From assembly GCF_020085105.1 (NCBI RefSeq), contig NC_058062.1:5497945-5561944 (forward strand): a stretch of 64,000 nucleotides of DNA. The letters are read 5' to 3'. This DNA is from Siniperca chuatsi (Eukaryota; Chordata; Actinopteri; Centrarchiformes; Sinipercidae). Shown here piece by piece: positions 33,601 through 44,610 of this stretch. Position numbers and translations under genes: made by a program. Each line of letters starts with the position of its first letter. Positions within the stretch are counted from its first letter, which is position 1. The notes below the pieces were generated by a model. That model had not been told where the DNA came from. It ran no database searches and saw only the letters and a program-made list of their open reading frames with translations.

Positions 33601-36150
33601 CTTATGTGTTGTCGAATCCTAATCTGATTATTCCTTTGCTCTGTAACTTTTAGGCCAGTCCAGAGAAACCCAAAAGGCCAATTTCAGCCATGTTCATCTT
33701 CTCTGAGGAGAAGCGTCCTAAACTGCAGCAGGAGAGGCCGGACCTTGCTGACAGTGAGCTCACGAGACTCCTGGCCCGCATGTGGAATGAGTTGCCAGAT
33801 AAGAAGAAGGTGACTTGTCAATCCAATGTGATGTTATACTGTAGTATCAGTTGTTTTATTATTTCAGCCATGGAGGGGGTGGTGGAAGACAAGGTGGCAG
33901 AAACACATTTTCAGCTGTGAGATTTAATGAGAATCCCACCCGCCCTGTGGGGGGTTGGTGCTTGGGGATTATGCAAAACCTTTAGACACGTCTCTGACTC
34001 AAAAGAGAGTGAACAAGGGACACTTTGATCATGCTGCTGAGGTTATGAAATGTACGGCCAGTAGAGTGGATCACAGGAGCCAAATCATACTGATATGTAC
34101 AAATTGTAATTTTCGAATACATTTCCTAATAATCTTGTTGTCCTGGTCATTTAGGAGAAGTATAAACGCCTAGAAACAATCCTAAAGGCAGAGTCAGAGA
34201 AGAAGGAGAAGGAGGACCGTAGTCGTCTGCCAGACCCACCCAAGACTGCACAGGACATCTGGCAGCAGAGTGTCATAGGAGACTACCTGGCCAGATTTAA
34301 GGTATGCATGACTCCTGGACTCATGAATACAAACTGGTAGTTTTGTTTTAGGCCATTACACTATAAACACTGGTTTACCTGGTGATACTAAAAGTACATC
34401 CTAAGAAGGCAGAGGTAGGTCACAGGTATCCATGCTTTATTTAATTTGTTTACCTTTTTACCACCAAGTGTCATTACTCATCATCTGACATCAAATCATA
34501 GCAGATAACACTAGAATAAAAATTGAGTAATACTACGTAATAAAAGTATTAGAACTTTGAATACATCTATATATTTCCTTACCTACATGAATACTATAAA
34601 GTTGGAACAGCGTCTCGTAATGAAAATGTGTAGAATCTTCAAAAGGTTTGAAGAGGTTAATAATATTGAGAATAGAGTAATTAGTAATGAATTACAGTTG
34701 TATAATTTTAGAACTGACAAAGTGCTGGAAACTACACATAAAATACTAAGCACAGGTGCAATTAAGGTGAACCTGTGCTTTGCAGAATGACCGGCCAAAG
34801 GCACAGAAAGCAATGGAAACAGCCTGGAGCACCATGGAGAAAAAAGAGAAAATTATGTGGATCAAAAAGGCAGCAGAGGACCAGAAAAGATACGAGGTGA
34901 GTGGCAATTCACTGACGGTGTCCAGTAGAACGCCACAGCATCTGTAGACAGTACCAGCGAGAGCGAACAGTTGACTTTACTCTCCTCAACAGAGAGACCT
35001 GTGTGAGATGCGCTCACCTGCTGCTGCTGCCATTGCCTCAGGGAAGAAGATGAAGTTTGAGGGTGAACCCAAGAAACCACCATCGTAAGTTTGTCGCATC
35101 CAACCTGTCTGTGCTGCCATGTTGTGTGTATTTTATTGAAACCTTGAATGTGTGATTGTTGCTTGCTTTTAATTCCCTAGAAACGGATATCAGAAGTTCT
35201 CCCAGGAGATGCTGTCCAACGGAGAGCTGAATCACCTCCCGATGAAGGAGCGGATGACCGAGATCGGCAGCCGCTGGCAGAGGTTACCGCTGAAGGACAA
35301 AGAGCGCTACAAGAAGATCGCTGAGGAGAAGCAGAGACAGTACAAAGTCCTACTGGAACAGTGGCTTGCTGTAAGAAGTGGTTGTTTTGGGGGGGGGGTT
35401 TAAGTCAAAACATCTTGTGCACTTGACTTATCTAACATACACTTCCATCCTTCCACAGAGTTTGTCTTCACAAGAGAGAAACACTTACAAAGAGTATAAT
35501 TCACAAGTAAGTCAGTTATTTCACTGTTCTGGTTAGCACTGTGCTGTCACAAACTGGATTACAAATTTGTATTTCTGTATTTTTTTTTCCATCTTTCTTA
35601 TATCTTACGTTGCCATGTTTAAAACTGTTCTAACTGCTTGATGTTTCAGAAAAGGAGAACTACTGCAAAACCAGGAGGCCCCAAGGCAAAGTCCAAGAAA
35701 TCTGTAAGCGGCGTCATTCTTCTTTTTCTCGTCTCATAAATCAGCTGTAGTGATGTCGTGGAGCGATGTTGTCAGCCATACCTGAAAATCTCTCTTCCCA
35801 CAGGAAACGGAGGAGGAGGATGACGACGAGGATGAAGATGATGATGAGCAGGAGAAGGCCTCCTCTGAGGCAGACTCATCCAGCGAGGATGAGGATGACG
35901 ACGATGATGTGAGTTGCGTCTCTCTTTGCCGGTATACAGACATGACGACAAGAAATGGAAGTTGGCTGTGCTAAATATAGTATTTTTATCGTTTGTTTGT
36001 TTGAAGAAGGAGGAGGAAGACGACGATGATGACGACGATGATGACGAAGACGACGAAGATGACGATGAGGCGGAAGACAAGGAGAACAAGTCGGAGGACA
36101 GCAGCAGCGAATCGAATTCACAGGGGTCGTCGGACTCAGATTCGGACTGA
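30699..36150 (+). CDS. ubtf: Upstream binding transcription factor (UBF), RNA polymerase I
   Basis: There are 20 coding exons: 30699-30735, 31192-31364, 31471-31554, 31661-31816, 31915-31979, 32103-32229, 32319-32429, 32572-32705, 32818-32959, 33067-33108, 33260-33370, 33654-33809, 34155-34301, 34786-34896, 34993-35084, 35181-35370, 35459-35506, 35650-35703, 35804-35908, 36007-36150. They encode 742 residues (human 764). An N-terminal dimerisation region (about 1-98) is followed by six HMG boxes near 101-170, 187-255, 297-365, 400-465, 475-540 and 560-630. Box 1 ([20 protein letters not shown]) is nearly identical to human. The tail (661-742) is acidic Asp/Glu with Ser, as in UBF. UBF bends rDNA and recruits SL1 in the nucleolus. 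The start begins MNGEMEA, matching human MNGEAD. Exon 7 (111 nt) equals the exon skipped in mammalian UBF2. The last acceptor could be three bases later (36010). Confidence 0.95.
32319..32429 (+). other. ubtf: Symmetric UBF2-type cassette exon in ubtf
   Basis: This 111-nt, phase-0 exon encodes 37 residues inside HMG box 2 ([14 protein letters not shown] at its start). Mammalian UBF2 lacks exactly 37 residues of box 2 through skipping of this exon. Its symmetry would let the fish gene make the same isoform. Whether it does is not visible from the genome. Confidence 0.6.
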
Positions 36151-36861
36151 AACGGGCCGACGTCGTCATGAGACGAACTGAGCTGAGCTGAGCCAAGAGT
36201 CAAGGGAGCTCTGCCACTGTGCCAACCCTGCTCTCCTCCCACCACCAGAGGGAGCCCCTGCATTGCCTCATCCACTTCACACTCACCCACTTTTTGTTGC
36301 TGCGTTGGTGACCCTGCCCGTATGTCCAAAATCAGTTTCATTCCCTCCCCGGTGTGATGGTCATCTCACAGCACGGGGCCGCTGACATTATGCCAAAAAC
36401 AGCATCCCACTGGTTTGATGATGTCATGAACATTTCTGCCGCTGGTTTCAATCTTGACTTATAGGTTCATTGGTTTAAGGTTAGAGTTTTAATGTTGAGG
36501 GTAATGAATAACTCTCCGGTGTTTTTATTTTATCATTCTGGTAATTAGTTGAAGACGGGTGGCATGAGTTGTGAACAGGCTTCATAGAGCCAAAGAACAT
36601 AGTATGGTGGATCACTTTATAGAGAGGGGTGGGGGGGTGCAGGGTACTGAAAAATTGCACTCTTCAGAATGTTTCCATTAATATTTTTTTCCAGAACGTT
36701 GTTGCGTTGTTCTCTATTCTCAATTTATGATGTAGATTTTATCATTTGGTTCTTAAAGAGGTGGTATTTTTTCAGGAAAAAAATCAAGCCATTATGAATG
36801 TCTTTTTGTTGCTGGAAATTTTCAGAACTTGTTACTTACCCATGTTCTCATTTAAAACATA

Positions 36862-37945
36862 ACAGTGCCTATATAAAGTATTCACCCCCTCTTGGACTTT
36901 TTCATGTTTTATTGTTTTGCAGCGTTGAACCAAAGTGGCTGTAATGAGGCTTTGATATTCATTAACAGAAAATGACTCTTTTAAAGGAATCCTGCAGCGT
37001 TTTAGGTGAAGATGACGTGGTGTTTGGTGCAGCTGACGTTTCAACACAGAACTGAAACTGACATTTGGTCTAATCTAACCCTCAGTAAGATGGCAACAAG
37101 CTATGTGACTTTTCCAAAATGACTTTCAAAACAAAAGTTTTCCTGTAATGTCACAAGAAAAACAGATTTATCTAAATTAAGTGAGTTTAAAAAACATTAA
37201 ATTGATTACATAAGTATTACATAAATATCTAGTAGAAGCACCTTTTGGCAGCAGCTTTAAGTCTATGTGTCTTTATCAGCTTTGCATGTGTCGGCTCTGC
37301 ATTTCCCTCCATTTCTTTTCACAAAACTGCCCAATCATGGTGTATAAGGGCTGTAAGTGAGCAGCAGTTTCAAGTCCTGCCACAAATTCTCTAATGGATT
37401 TAAGTCCGATCTCACTGATGCGCTTCTTGCACCAACACAGCCGGCTCTAAGCAGATTTACAGCTGTCCCATATTCTTTACTACTTTTTTTTTTTTTTTTG
37501 AATGGTTGACCTCATTGTAATCTGCAGGCTATTCTGTGCCTTGAAAATGTTCTTGTATCCTTCCCCTGATTGGTAGTTTTCAGTAAGCTTGTTGCAATTT
37601 ATTCTGAATGTTCCTTTATTGTCGATTTTATTAGAAAATTGACTAACAAGCTGTTGGAGCCTCCTGATACAGGTGTATTTACTGGTCACACTTCTGATCA
37701 CAATCCTGGCTTTCTCCATTCAACTTCTGTGAATAATCTTTTTTTTAAAATGCACCAGTCAATGCTCATGTAATCAATAATTTTTGTTTTATATTAGGAC
37801 TTCATTTAGATCGATAAGTGAAGATTTGTTTTCACTTTGACATTAACGACTAGAGTCAAAAAAGCCTGATTACATCCGCCATGCTTCAGAGTTGTAAAAC
37901 AAAAAAAAATGTCCAAGAGAGGTGAATACTTTTGATAGGCACTCT
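36862..37945. mobile_element. DNA transposon with 'cagtgcctat' TIRs in the ubtf 3' region
   Basis: The left end is cagtgcctatataaagtatt, then cacc. The right end, reverse-complemented, reads agtgcctatcaaaagtattc, then acc. TA dinucleotides flank both ends, suggesting a TA target. The element is about 1.08 kb with no long transposase frame, so it is non-autonomous. It lies between the ubtf stop and the distal poly(A) signal, so it may be transcribed as part of the 3' UTR. Confidence 0.65.
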
Positions 37946-38078
37946 AGGATCCATTGCCATGTGTCCGTCACTGAAAGGCGTCATTTATCAAACTTAACTG
38001 ACACGTCCTGTAGTACATACAAACCCATCAGTCTGAAACAATTCTGTTTGACTCAGCAGTTTGTTCTGGCCTCACCGT

Positions 38079-38084
38079 AATAAA
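38079..38084 (+). terminator. ubtf: Candidate proximal poly(A) signal of ubtf
   Basis: AATAAA is the first canonical hexamer after the ubtf stop codon, about 1.9 kb downstream and just past the transposon. Use is unproven. Confidence 0.35.
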
Positions 38085-39215
38085 CAGTGTTTATTGTGTG
38101 ACCGGAGCAGTTTGTCAGTGAAGGGATAACAAGTGTTTTCCACGTTTAGCGCTCAGTCTGACTGTTTTTAAAGAATATGTCACGCAGTCGCTGTATTGTT
38201 TCATTTACGGTTTATTTGAATTGTTAATAGGTTTGTTTTAATTGTGTTCTGATTCATCAGGAATCATTTGTGGATGTTGAACTCAATGGTTTTCATCAAA
38301 TTTTGTTTTGAAATTGTAATGGTATTGACTGTAATCCAAATGGGTTTTGCAGTCTGATGCTTATCCCAAAAAAGTGTGCACTTAACGTAAATCTGTCCCT
38401 CTGTGTGAGTTTGTGCGCATGCATGCACAGAACTGTGTATCTATGAGGGTGTGAGTGTGTGTTTCTTTGCTTTAATGTGTGCTGTTTTTACTGTTTTTTC
38501 TGTTGCATACCATGATGTGACTGCAGTGTGCCTGTGTGGAGACATCATACCAACACCATGAATGTAGATATTGTTAAATCTTTTACAAATATTTTTTCTT
38601 TTTTCCAAAGGTCTTTACTAATTCTTCTGCTCGGCGCTGTCGTGTCATTGGTTACCTGAAAACGTTTTAATGACATGATTTCCTTGACTGTCATTCTGGG
38701 TCCACAGACAGAGAAGTACACGGCAACTATTACTAATCTGTTAGTAACGGGCTGACTGATTGAAATCATTATGAATCTCATCACTGTCTGAAACAAAACC
38801 AGCGTGGACTATTTAAATAATTCGGGGAGGGAAAAGGAACGTGATTGCTGATATTGATCGATGGGAGTTTGTAAAAGGGATTTGGGGAACGGAGTTGCCA
38901 GAGGAATTGGGGTTAAAATTTGTTGAAATTTTTCTGTAAATACTGTTTTTGTATTGAGTGCTTATTGTTTTGTTAGTGCTTTAAGTTGGCAAACCCTCAT
39001 CTGTGACTTCTGAGGCCAGTGAGTTTTTCACTCACGGGGGAGGTTTTTGGTTTAATTCACCAGTTTTAGTTGTTTCTTCTCTCCCTTATGTTGGTTTATA
39101 GAGATATCTAAGACAGCAAAGCTTTACAAGTTTGTACTGCTGATCATTTGACAAAATGTGATGTTTTCTATAGCTGAGGGTGTTCTTATGTCCTTGTAGT
39201 TCAAGTCTTTGGGCA

Positions 39216-39221
39216 AATAAA
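39216..39221 (+). terminator. ubtf: Candidate distal poly(A) signal of ubtf
   Basis: AATAAA lies 3.1 kb after the stop, followed within 30-40 nt by a GT-rich stretch (gaagtgtgtgtcctg), which is a good downstream element. Confidence 0.45.
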
Positions 39222-39427
39222 AAATTATCTTTAACAGTTAGAAGTGTGTGTCCTGTTTTAACCTTTATACAAGCAGCGAGAATGTGGATCGATACAGCGA
39301 TGTGGCCAAAGGTATGTGGACACCCCTGCTGGTGTACTTTTGATCTGGGGCTGTTTTTCATGGCCTCTTAGTTTTAAAGAAGGGAAGTCATAATGCTACA
39401 TCATACAATGATATTTTAGGCAATAGT

Positions 39428-39782
39428 GTGCTGATACGATTAGTTGATGAATCAGTTAGTCGATCGACAGAAAATGAATCGGAAACATTTTTAATCGATC
39501 GATCATTTAAGTCATTTATCAAGCAAAAATGACTGGAATTCACTAGTTCTCCTTCTAGCTTCTGATACGTGAAGATTTGCAGCTTTCCTCTGCGTTAAAA
39601 GATTCAAAAATAAATAGCTTTTGGTCTTGGACTGTTAGTCGGACAAAACAACAATTTGAATTGGTCAGCCTGCACATTTTCCACTATTTTCTGATATCTT
39701 TCAGACCAAATGTTTAATGAATTAATTTAGAAAATCAACAAATGAATCCATAATGAAAATAATCATTAGTTGCAGTCCTAGT
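39428..39782. mobile_element. Fish MITE ending in 'tgcagtccta' (copy 2 of 3)
   Basis: It has the same landmarks and order as 6736-7024: gattagttgatgaatcagtt, atcaagcaaaaatgac, ttggactgttagtcggacaa, tttctgatatctttcagacc and aatcattagttgcagtccta. It is nested inside the Tc1 relic. It is noncoding. Confidence 0.5.
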
Positions 39783-39903
39783 GCGCAGTTTGCATGGCCA
39801 CATTAAACTGCTAGGAGGCCAAAAATGAGCTACTGGGCTCCTATTAACCTCCCATTCAACATGTACAGTTTGTCTTTGCTGTATTTGATTAAAAACACAT
39901 TAA

Positions 39904-40232
39904 GGCACTGGTTCTCAAGCTTTTCTGGTTTGTGTCCCCATAAAACGAAGAAATGTCTACATGTGACCCCTTTGTCACAGGTGTAATATGCGTATCAGTC
40001 ATGACCAGTTTAAATAAAATGATTATCCCTTCTCAAATTGTTTATTTTGAACGATTTTTAGTGACGTGAAAGGGTAAAACTATCCAGTGTTTCACAAAAG
40101 AAGAAATGATCAGAGAAAAGTCAGGAAAATAAACATTTTGTGTAAGAGAAATATGTTTTTATTTCTCTCCTATCCCCCAAATTCATCTCGTGACTACTTT
40201 AGGGGTCCCGACCCCAGGCTGGGAAACACCAA
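39904..40232. mobile_element. hAT-like MITE nested in the Tc1 relic
   Basis: The left end is ggcactggttctcaagcttt and the right end gaccccaggctgggaaacac. The reverse complement of the right end (gtgtttcccagcctggggtc) pairs loosely with the left. The 'gtgtcccc' and 'ggggtcccgacccc' blocks are typical of hAT MITEs with a cagtggttctcaa terminus. It is noncoding. Confidence 0.45.
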
Positions 40233-41380
40233 ATTAAGGAATATGCAACATATAGGCGCTAAACTAAAATAATGAACATTTTAAAAGTAGTTTTTAACAA
40301 AAGGACCTGGCTCAAGACTATAGGCCTCAACATCAGGAAATCAAGCCAGACGCTTAATGTGTTGCAGACTCACAATTTGCAAAAAAATAAGCACAAACCA
40401 ATTGATGCACAGGGGCTCCTGAAAGGTCTGGGGGCCCTGTGGCAGTTGCCTGCTTTGCCCAGTTGGTAATCCAGCCTTGACAGTTTGGGGAACGCCCTTT
40501 TCTGTTTCAACTTGGCAGTGCCCTTGTGCACATAGCCAGCTCAATAAAGAAATTGTTTTCCCAGTTTGGTGTGGAAGAACTTGACTGGCCTGCACAGAGC
40601 TCTGACCTCCGCCCATCCAACACTATTTGGGATGAACTGGAGCACAGACTGTGACGAGTCAGGCCTTATCACTCATCATCTCCTGATGCCTGAATGGGAG
40701 CAAACCCCTGCAGATTCCTTAGTCTTGTGGAAAGCCTTCACAGAAAAGTGGAGGCTGTTACAGCAGCAGAATAACACCCACGGGTTTGGAATGAGATGTT
40801 AAACAATCGCATAGGGATGTAATGTTTAGGTGTCCACATACTTTTGGCCATATAGTGCGCATTATTGGTACCGATGACCTCATTCAACCACTCAGGCACA
40901 ACTAACCGATCACAGATAAGAAACGACGCTCTCACGCTCAATAAATGATGTCGTAAGTGGGTGGTGTGTCCCGGCCTGCGTCAAGCGCCTGACAGTAATA
41001 CCGGAAGCACGGTGATTGTACCTTCAAAATAAAATCATCAACAGGGCAATAACTGCGTCACACAAATCTCCTAGCAACCACAGCTTTTAGTGGTCCACGA
41101 AAATATTGGCTAATTTGAACAGGGCTAACAGAGTGAGATCTGAAAATCATGTGTATAGGATGCTTTTGGTAACATTTTTGAAAATGTATGGTAATAGCGG
41201 GGGCAAAAATAACATAAACGTCCTTTAAAGCAAACCACTACAACAAGTATGGCCTCAAATCAGCGCCTCTCTGAAACAGTCTCAGCATGGCCTAATCTAA
41301 CAGTAGTGTGCAGTTGTTTGAGTTGTATTGACAGGTGTTTCTCACTTACACGTGGGAGACAGAATAGGCCTTTTTAATGG

Positions 41381-41640
41381 AAGACATTTTGACATGTCAC
41401 AGTAGGAAAAGCACAGGTGTAAATAATAAAATGAATGTTGGCTGAATTCCATTTAGCTGCTTCAGTTTCAGGGTCCTGGTATTGAGCATGCTGGCTCACT
41501 GTCACACTTACTGGAGCACTTAATGGAGCCATTGTTAATGTTATTAGGAACACCTGTGCTATGCCTACTAGTCCAAATGTCTGCTGTGGGATAAGGCCTA
41601 TATTAGAGACACCTGAATCCACACCTTTCTGACACTCTGT
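41381..41640. mobile_element. MITE fragment related to 49887-50099
   Basis: It shares cattttgacatg, 'taggaaaagcacagg', 'tttcagggtcctg' and 'gcatgctggctcactg' with the complete element at 49887-50099 (partly in opposite orientation). Only one terminal repeat is recognisable. Confidence 0.4.
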
Positions 41641-41701
41641 GAACAAAGGCTGAGCATTATATTCACAAAGATATGATATATTGTACGACTATTGTTTTGA
41701 A

Positions 41702-42335
41702 CAGTGGTGGAAGAAGTCAAAATCTAATAATTTGGCCTGTAACTGAAAGTCCTGACTGAATTCAAAATGTTATCTGAGGCGGAAAAAGTGTAAATAAATT
41801 TAAAAAAGGCCCCTGTGTGTGATAAAAACCCAATAATGTAATATATGATTATATATTATATTACTGGGTTATTATTACTGATGCCTTAATGTGATTACTG
41901 ATGATTTAATGTTATAGGTGGTCCATGTGGAGCTGATTATAACTACTTTGTACACTGTTTAGCAGTTTATTCTATTACAATGTATCATATTTTATAAGTA
42001 AATGTAAATGTTACATCCACCACTTGTAGCGATCAGTGGTGGATGTAACTAATTACTCAAGTACTTTACAATTTTGAGGTGCTTGTACTTTAGTGTTTCC
42101 ATTTTATGTTGCTTTATACTTCTACTCCGCTACATTTCAGGAGGAAATATCGTACCTTTTACTCCTTTACATTTATCTGACAGCTGGAGTTACTAGCCAC
42201 TTTTCAGATTATGATTTTTACAAACAAAGCATACGATCAATCTGTATAATATGATAGTTATAGATTAAACTACATGACATCGTGGTATTGCTAGTTTTAC
42301 CTAACTAAAATATATGAGTACTTCTTCCACCACTG
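41702..42335. mobile_element. MITE with perfect 16-bp TIRs
   Basis: Cagtggtggaagaagt (41702-41717) and its exact reverse complement acttcttccaccactg (42320-42335) bound a 634-bp noncoding element. Its interior includes a second 'cagtggtgg' start (about 42046) followed by 'tactcaagtactttac', so one copy may have inserted into another. A degraded relative lies at about 57429-57760. Confidence 0.65.
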
Positions 42336-42398
42336 GCAATGATTTGCATTAGAGGCATTTGCTCAGCGTACTAAACACTTGAATTGCACTACTTTATG

Positions 42399-42655
42399 TT
42401 CATTGCACTGCTGTGCTGCCCAGTCCAATTCATTACTGTACATATCCATCAGTATACTTCTGTTTATAGTAATGCCATCTGTATATAATGTCCATAGTAC
42501 CACTATCCTGCATTAATGCACACGCTTTATACCCTGCACTTGATTATTGCTCTTCTGGTTAGACCTAAACTGCATTTCGTTGCCTTGTACTTGTACATGT
42601 GTAATGACAATAAAGTTGAATCGAATCTAAAAAAAAAAAAAAAACTAAAAAAAAC
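42399..42655 (+). mobile_element. Non-LTR element 3' end (copy 2) with A-rich tail
   Basis: It is a near-duplicate of 16582-16845, ending 'gacaataaagttgaatcg' and then an A-rich tail (about 42630-42650). A clean tail suggests a younger insertion than copy 1. It sits about 100 bp before the probable atxn7l3 transcription start. Confidence 0.55.
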
Positions 42656-42699
42656 TTGAAAGCTCATCCTGGGAAGCAAGGCTTTTATTTTTAAGGTCA

Positions 42700-43575
42700 A
42701 AACCGGAAGTCCGTTGTTTTATTTTTCTGTTTGGTCCTTCGCTGTTGGCCTCCTCGGTGTCAAGCGGGGTTGTAACGTTAATTTAATCGACACCTGCGAC
42801 AACAAACAATTTAAAACGAGCATTTTGTTTCACCGACGTTAAGAGGATGGGCGTAGCTGAAGACCAGGCCTCTTGTTAACGTATTTTCTGTGGACTGACA
42901 CGGTGATGTTGCCTCCGTCAGATGAACTGCCTGGTTCAGGCTGAGTTTTCTGTGTGACAGGGTAAGAGGAAACAGTTTTTGGTGATTTCAAAAACATAAC
43001 ATTGTATCCGAGTGTTTCGCATCAATATGTTTCCTTCATCTCAAGCTAGCTAGTAGCAGGACTAGCTAGCAAATGCTAACACTACAAAGTAATGTTAGTT
43101 GACGTTTAAACAGTTGAGATTGAAACAACTGTCATTACCTGCGTTTATATTGTTGCTCTCTTCTGTTTTTCCCCACCAAACGTTAGCTAGCTAGTCGTTG
43201 ACGAAGTTGCTTAGATGGGTGTTTTAATGTTTAAAATTTAGCTTTTCTTGCAGTGTTTATAGTGTAAATAAAGACGCATCTTGCCTCAGGTACCACACCT
43301 GACGTATTAATAAAAAAAATGCGTATTACTGTAACAAAATGAGATGTAATCTGGTATGAAATAAAATGTTAATCATCATATTGCTGTTAATAATATTTCC
43401 AGGTTTAGTGTTGGGGGTGTGTGCTCTCAAATTGTACTTCTTCTGAAGGGAATGGATGTTTTCTGGCATGTTTAATTTAAGAAAAACGCATGACATCACC
43501 TATTAATTTATATATTTTCTTCTCTTCAACAGAATGAAGGCATATCCGCAAGAAGTGTTGATAGCTATTTTAAAA
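42700..43575 (+). promoter_or_regulatory. atxn7l3: atxn7l3 promoter and two leader exons with upstream ORFs
   Basis: A CpG-containing stretch at 42700-42960 ends in a donor (acag g|gtaaga at 42961/42962), a probable noncoding exon 1. It holds two short upstream ORFs, 42906-42944 and 42922-42957. Exon 2 (43533-43575) lies between AACAG and GTAAGT and carries an ATG at 43534 that opens 14 codons to its donor. Spliced to the coding exon, which begins at 43768, that frame ends at TGA 43777-43779, overlapping the main ATG (43776-43778) as ATGA. Exon joining is inferred from splice sites. Confidence 0.5.
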
Positions 43576-43775
43576 GTAAGTATTTTGCAATCAGTTTGAT
43601 TCATGAACTGGACCCTTGATGACAGATTGGATTTGTCCCTCTTTAATCTGTTACCTGTTGACTATGCTGCTGGCCTTCTCCTGACCTTCTCACGATCGTA
43701 AAATTTTTCGAGTTCAAAATCCTCAGGTCAGCATCTCATTACCTTGCTATCAAGATTTCCCATACAGATTTTCAA

Positions 43776-44573
43776 ATGAAAATGGAGGATATGCCCCTGT
43801 CAGGCCCAGACAACACCAAGCTGGAGGTGAGTGAAATATATATAAAAATATAAATATAATTTGTAATTCCTCCTTTAACTGTCACCCACAGACAGACGTT
43901 ATGTCTTTCATATGTTTTTTTATGTGGCATCCAGTTTGTGTTTGGTTTTGCATTATCTTGCCATCTTTCTTGTTGTAGGCCTTGGTCCATGACATCTACT
44001 CTGAGCTGGTGGAAGATGCCTGTTTGGGCCTGTGTTTTGAGGTACATCGTGCTGTGAAACAGGGCTATTTCTTCTTGGATGAAACGGACCAAGAGAGCAT
44101 GAAGGAGTTCGGTTGGTGCCATGGCTTCCAGTTTGTTCTGGTCCATTTGTCTTCTCGTTTTTCTTTGGTGTGTTTGCCTACAGTATGTGCCTTTTTTATT
44201 ACACAGAAATTGTGGATCAGCCAGGAGTGGACATATTTGGCCAAGTGTACAATCAGTGGAAAAACAAAGAGTGTGAGTGCCCGAACTGCAAAAGATTAAT
44301 AGCAGCGTCTCGCTTCGCCCCGCACTTGGAGAAATGTCTCGGCATGGGACGCAACAGCAGTCGCATCGCCAACCGCAGGTCGGTCAGTGAAGGTCATTCA
44401 GGACTGACTTTTATATTGATCCAAAATGGGTATAAACATTTTTTTTCTTTTCTTTTTACCTTTTAACAGGCTAGCCAGCAATAATAACATGAGCAAATCA
44501 GAGAGTGATCAGGAAGACAATGATGACCTCAATGATAACGACTGGTCGTATGGGGCTGAAAAAAAAGGTGAGC

Positions 44574-44610
<37 letters not shown>

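Larger units (their letters stand above)
39302..40859 (+). mobile_element. Tc1-like transposon relic with nested MITE insertions
   Basis: The left end is tggccaaaggtatgtggacacc. The right end, reading 'ggtgtccacatacttttggc' followed by catatagtg, is its reverse complement. Near the right end (about 40560-40660) a frame reads LDWPAQSSDL, then IWDELEHRL, the C-terminal hallmark of Tc1 transposases, ending in an early stop. Two other elements (39428-39782 and 39904-40232) have inserted into it, so it is old and inactive. The same family occurs as a shorter copy at 49219-49684. Confidence 0.65.
40870..42700. other. ubtf-atxn7l3 intergenic region, mostly mobile-element remains
   Basis: No coding exon was seen. 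Three elements listed separately (41381-41640, 41702-42335, 42399-42650) occupy most of it. The remaining 40870-41380 shows no recognisable feature. Confidence 0.45.

Noticed and set aside
35734-36341. Minus-strand frames with long Ser/Arg/His runs opposite ubtf
   Set aside because: They are the antisense of the Asp/Glu tail codons of UBF and have no independent support.
43615-43685. Possible C/D-box snoRNA in an atxn7l3 leader intron (TGATGAC then CTGA)
   Set aside because: The C box has a pyrimidine where a purine is expected, and the flanks cannot form the terminal stem.
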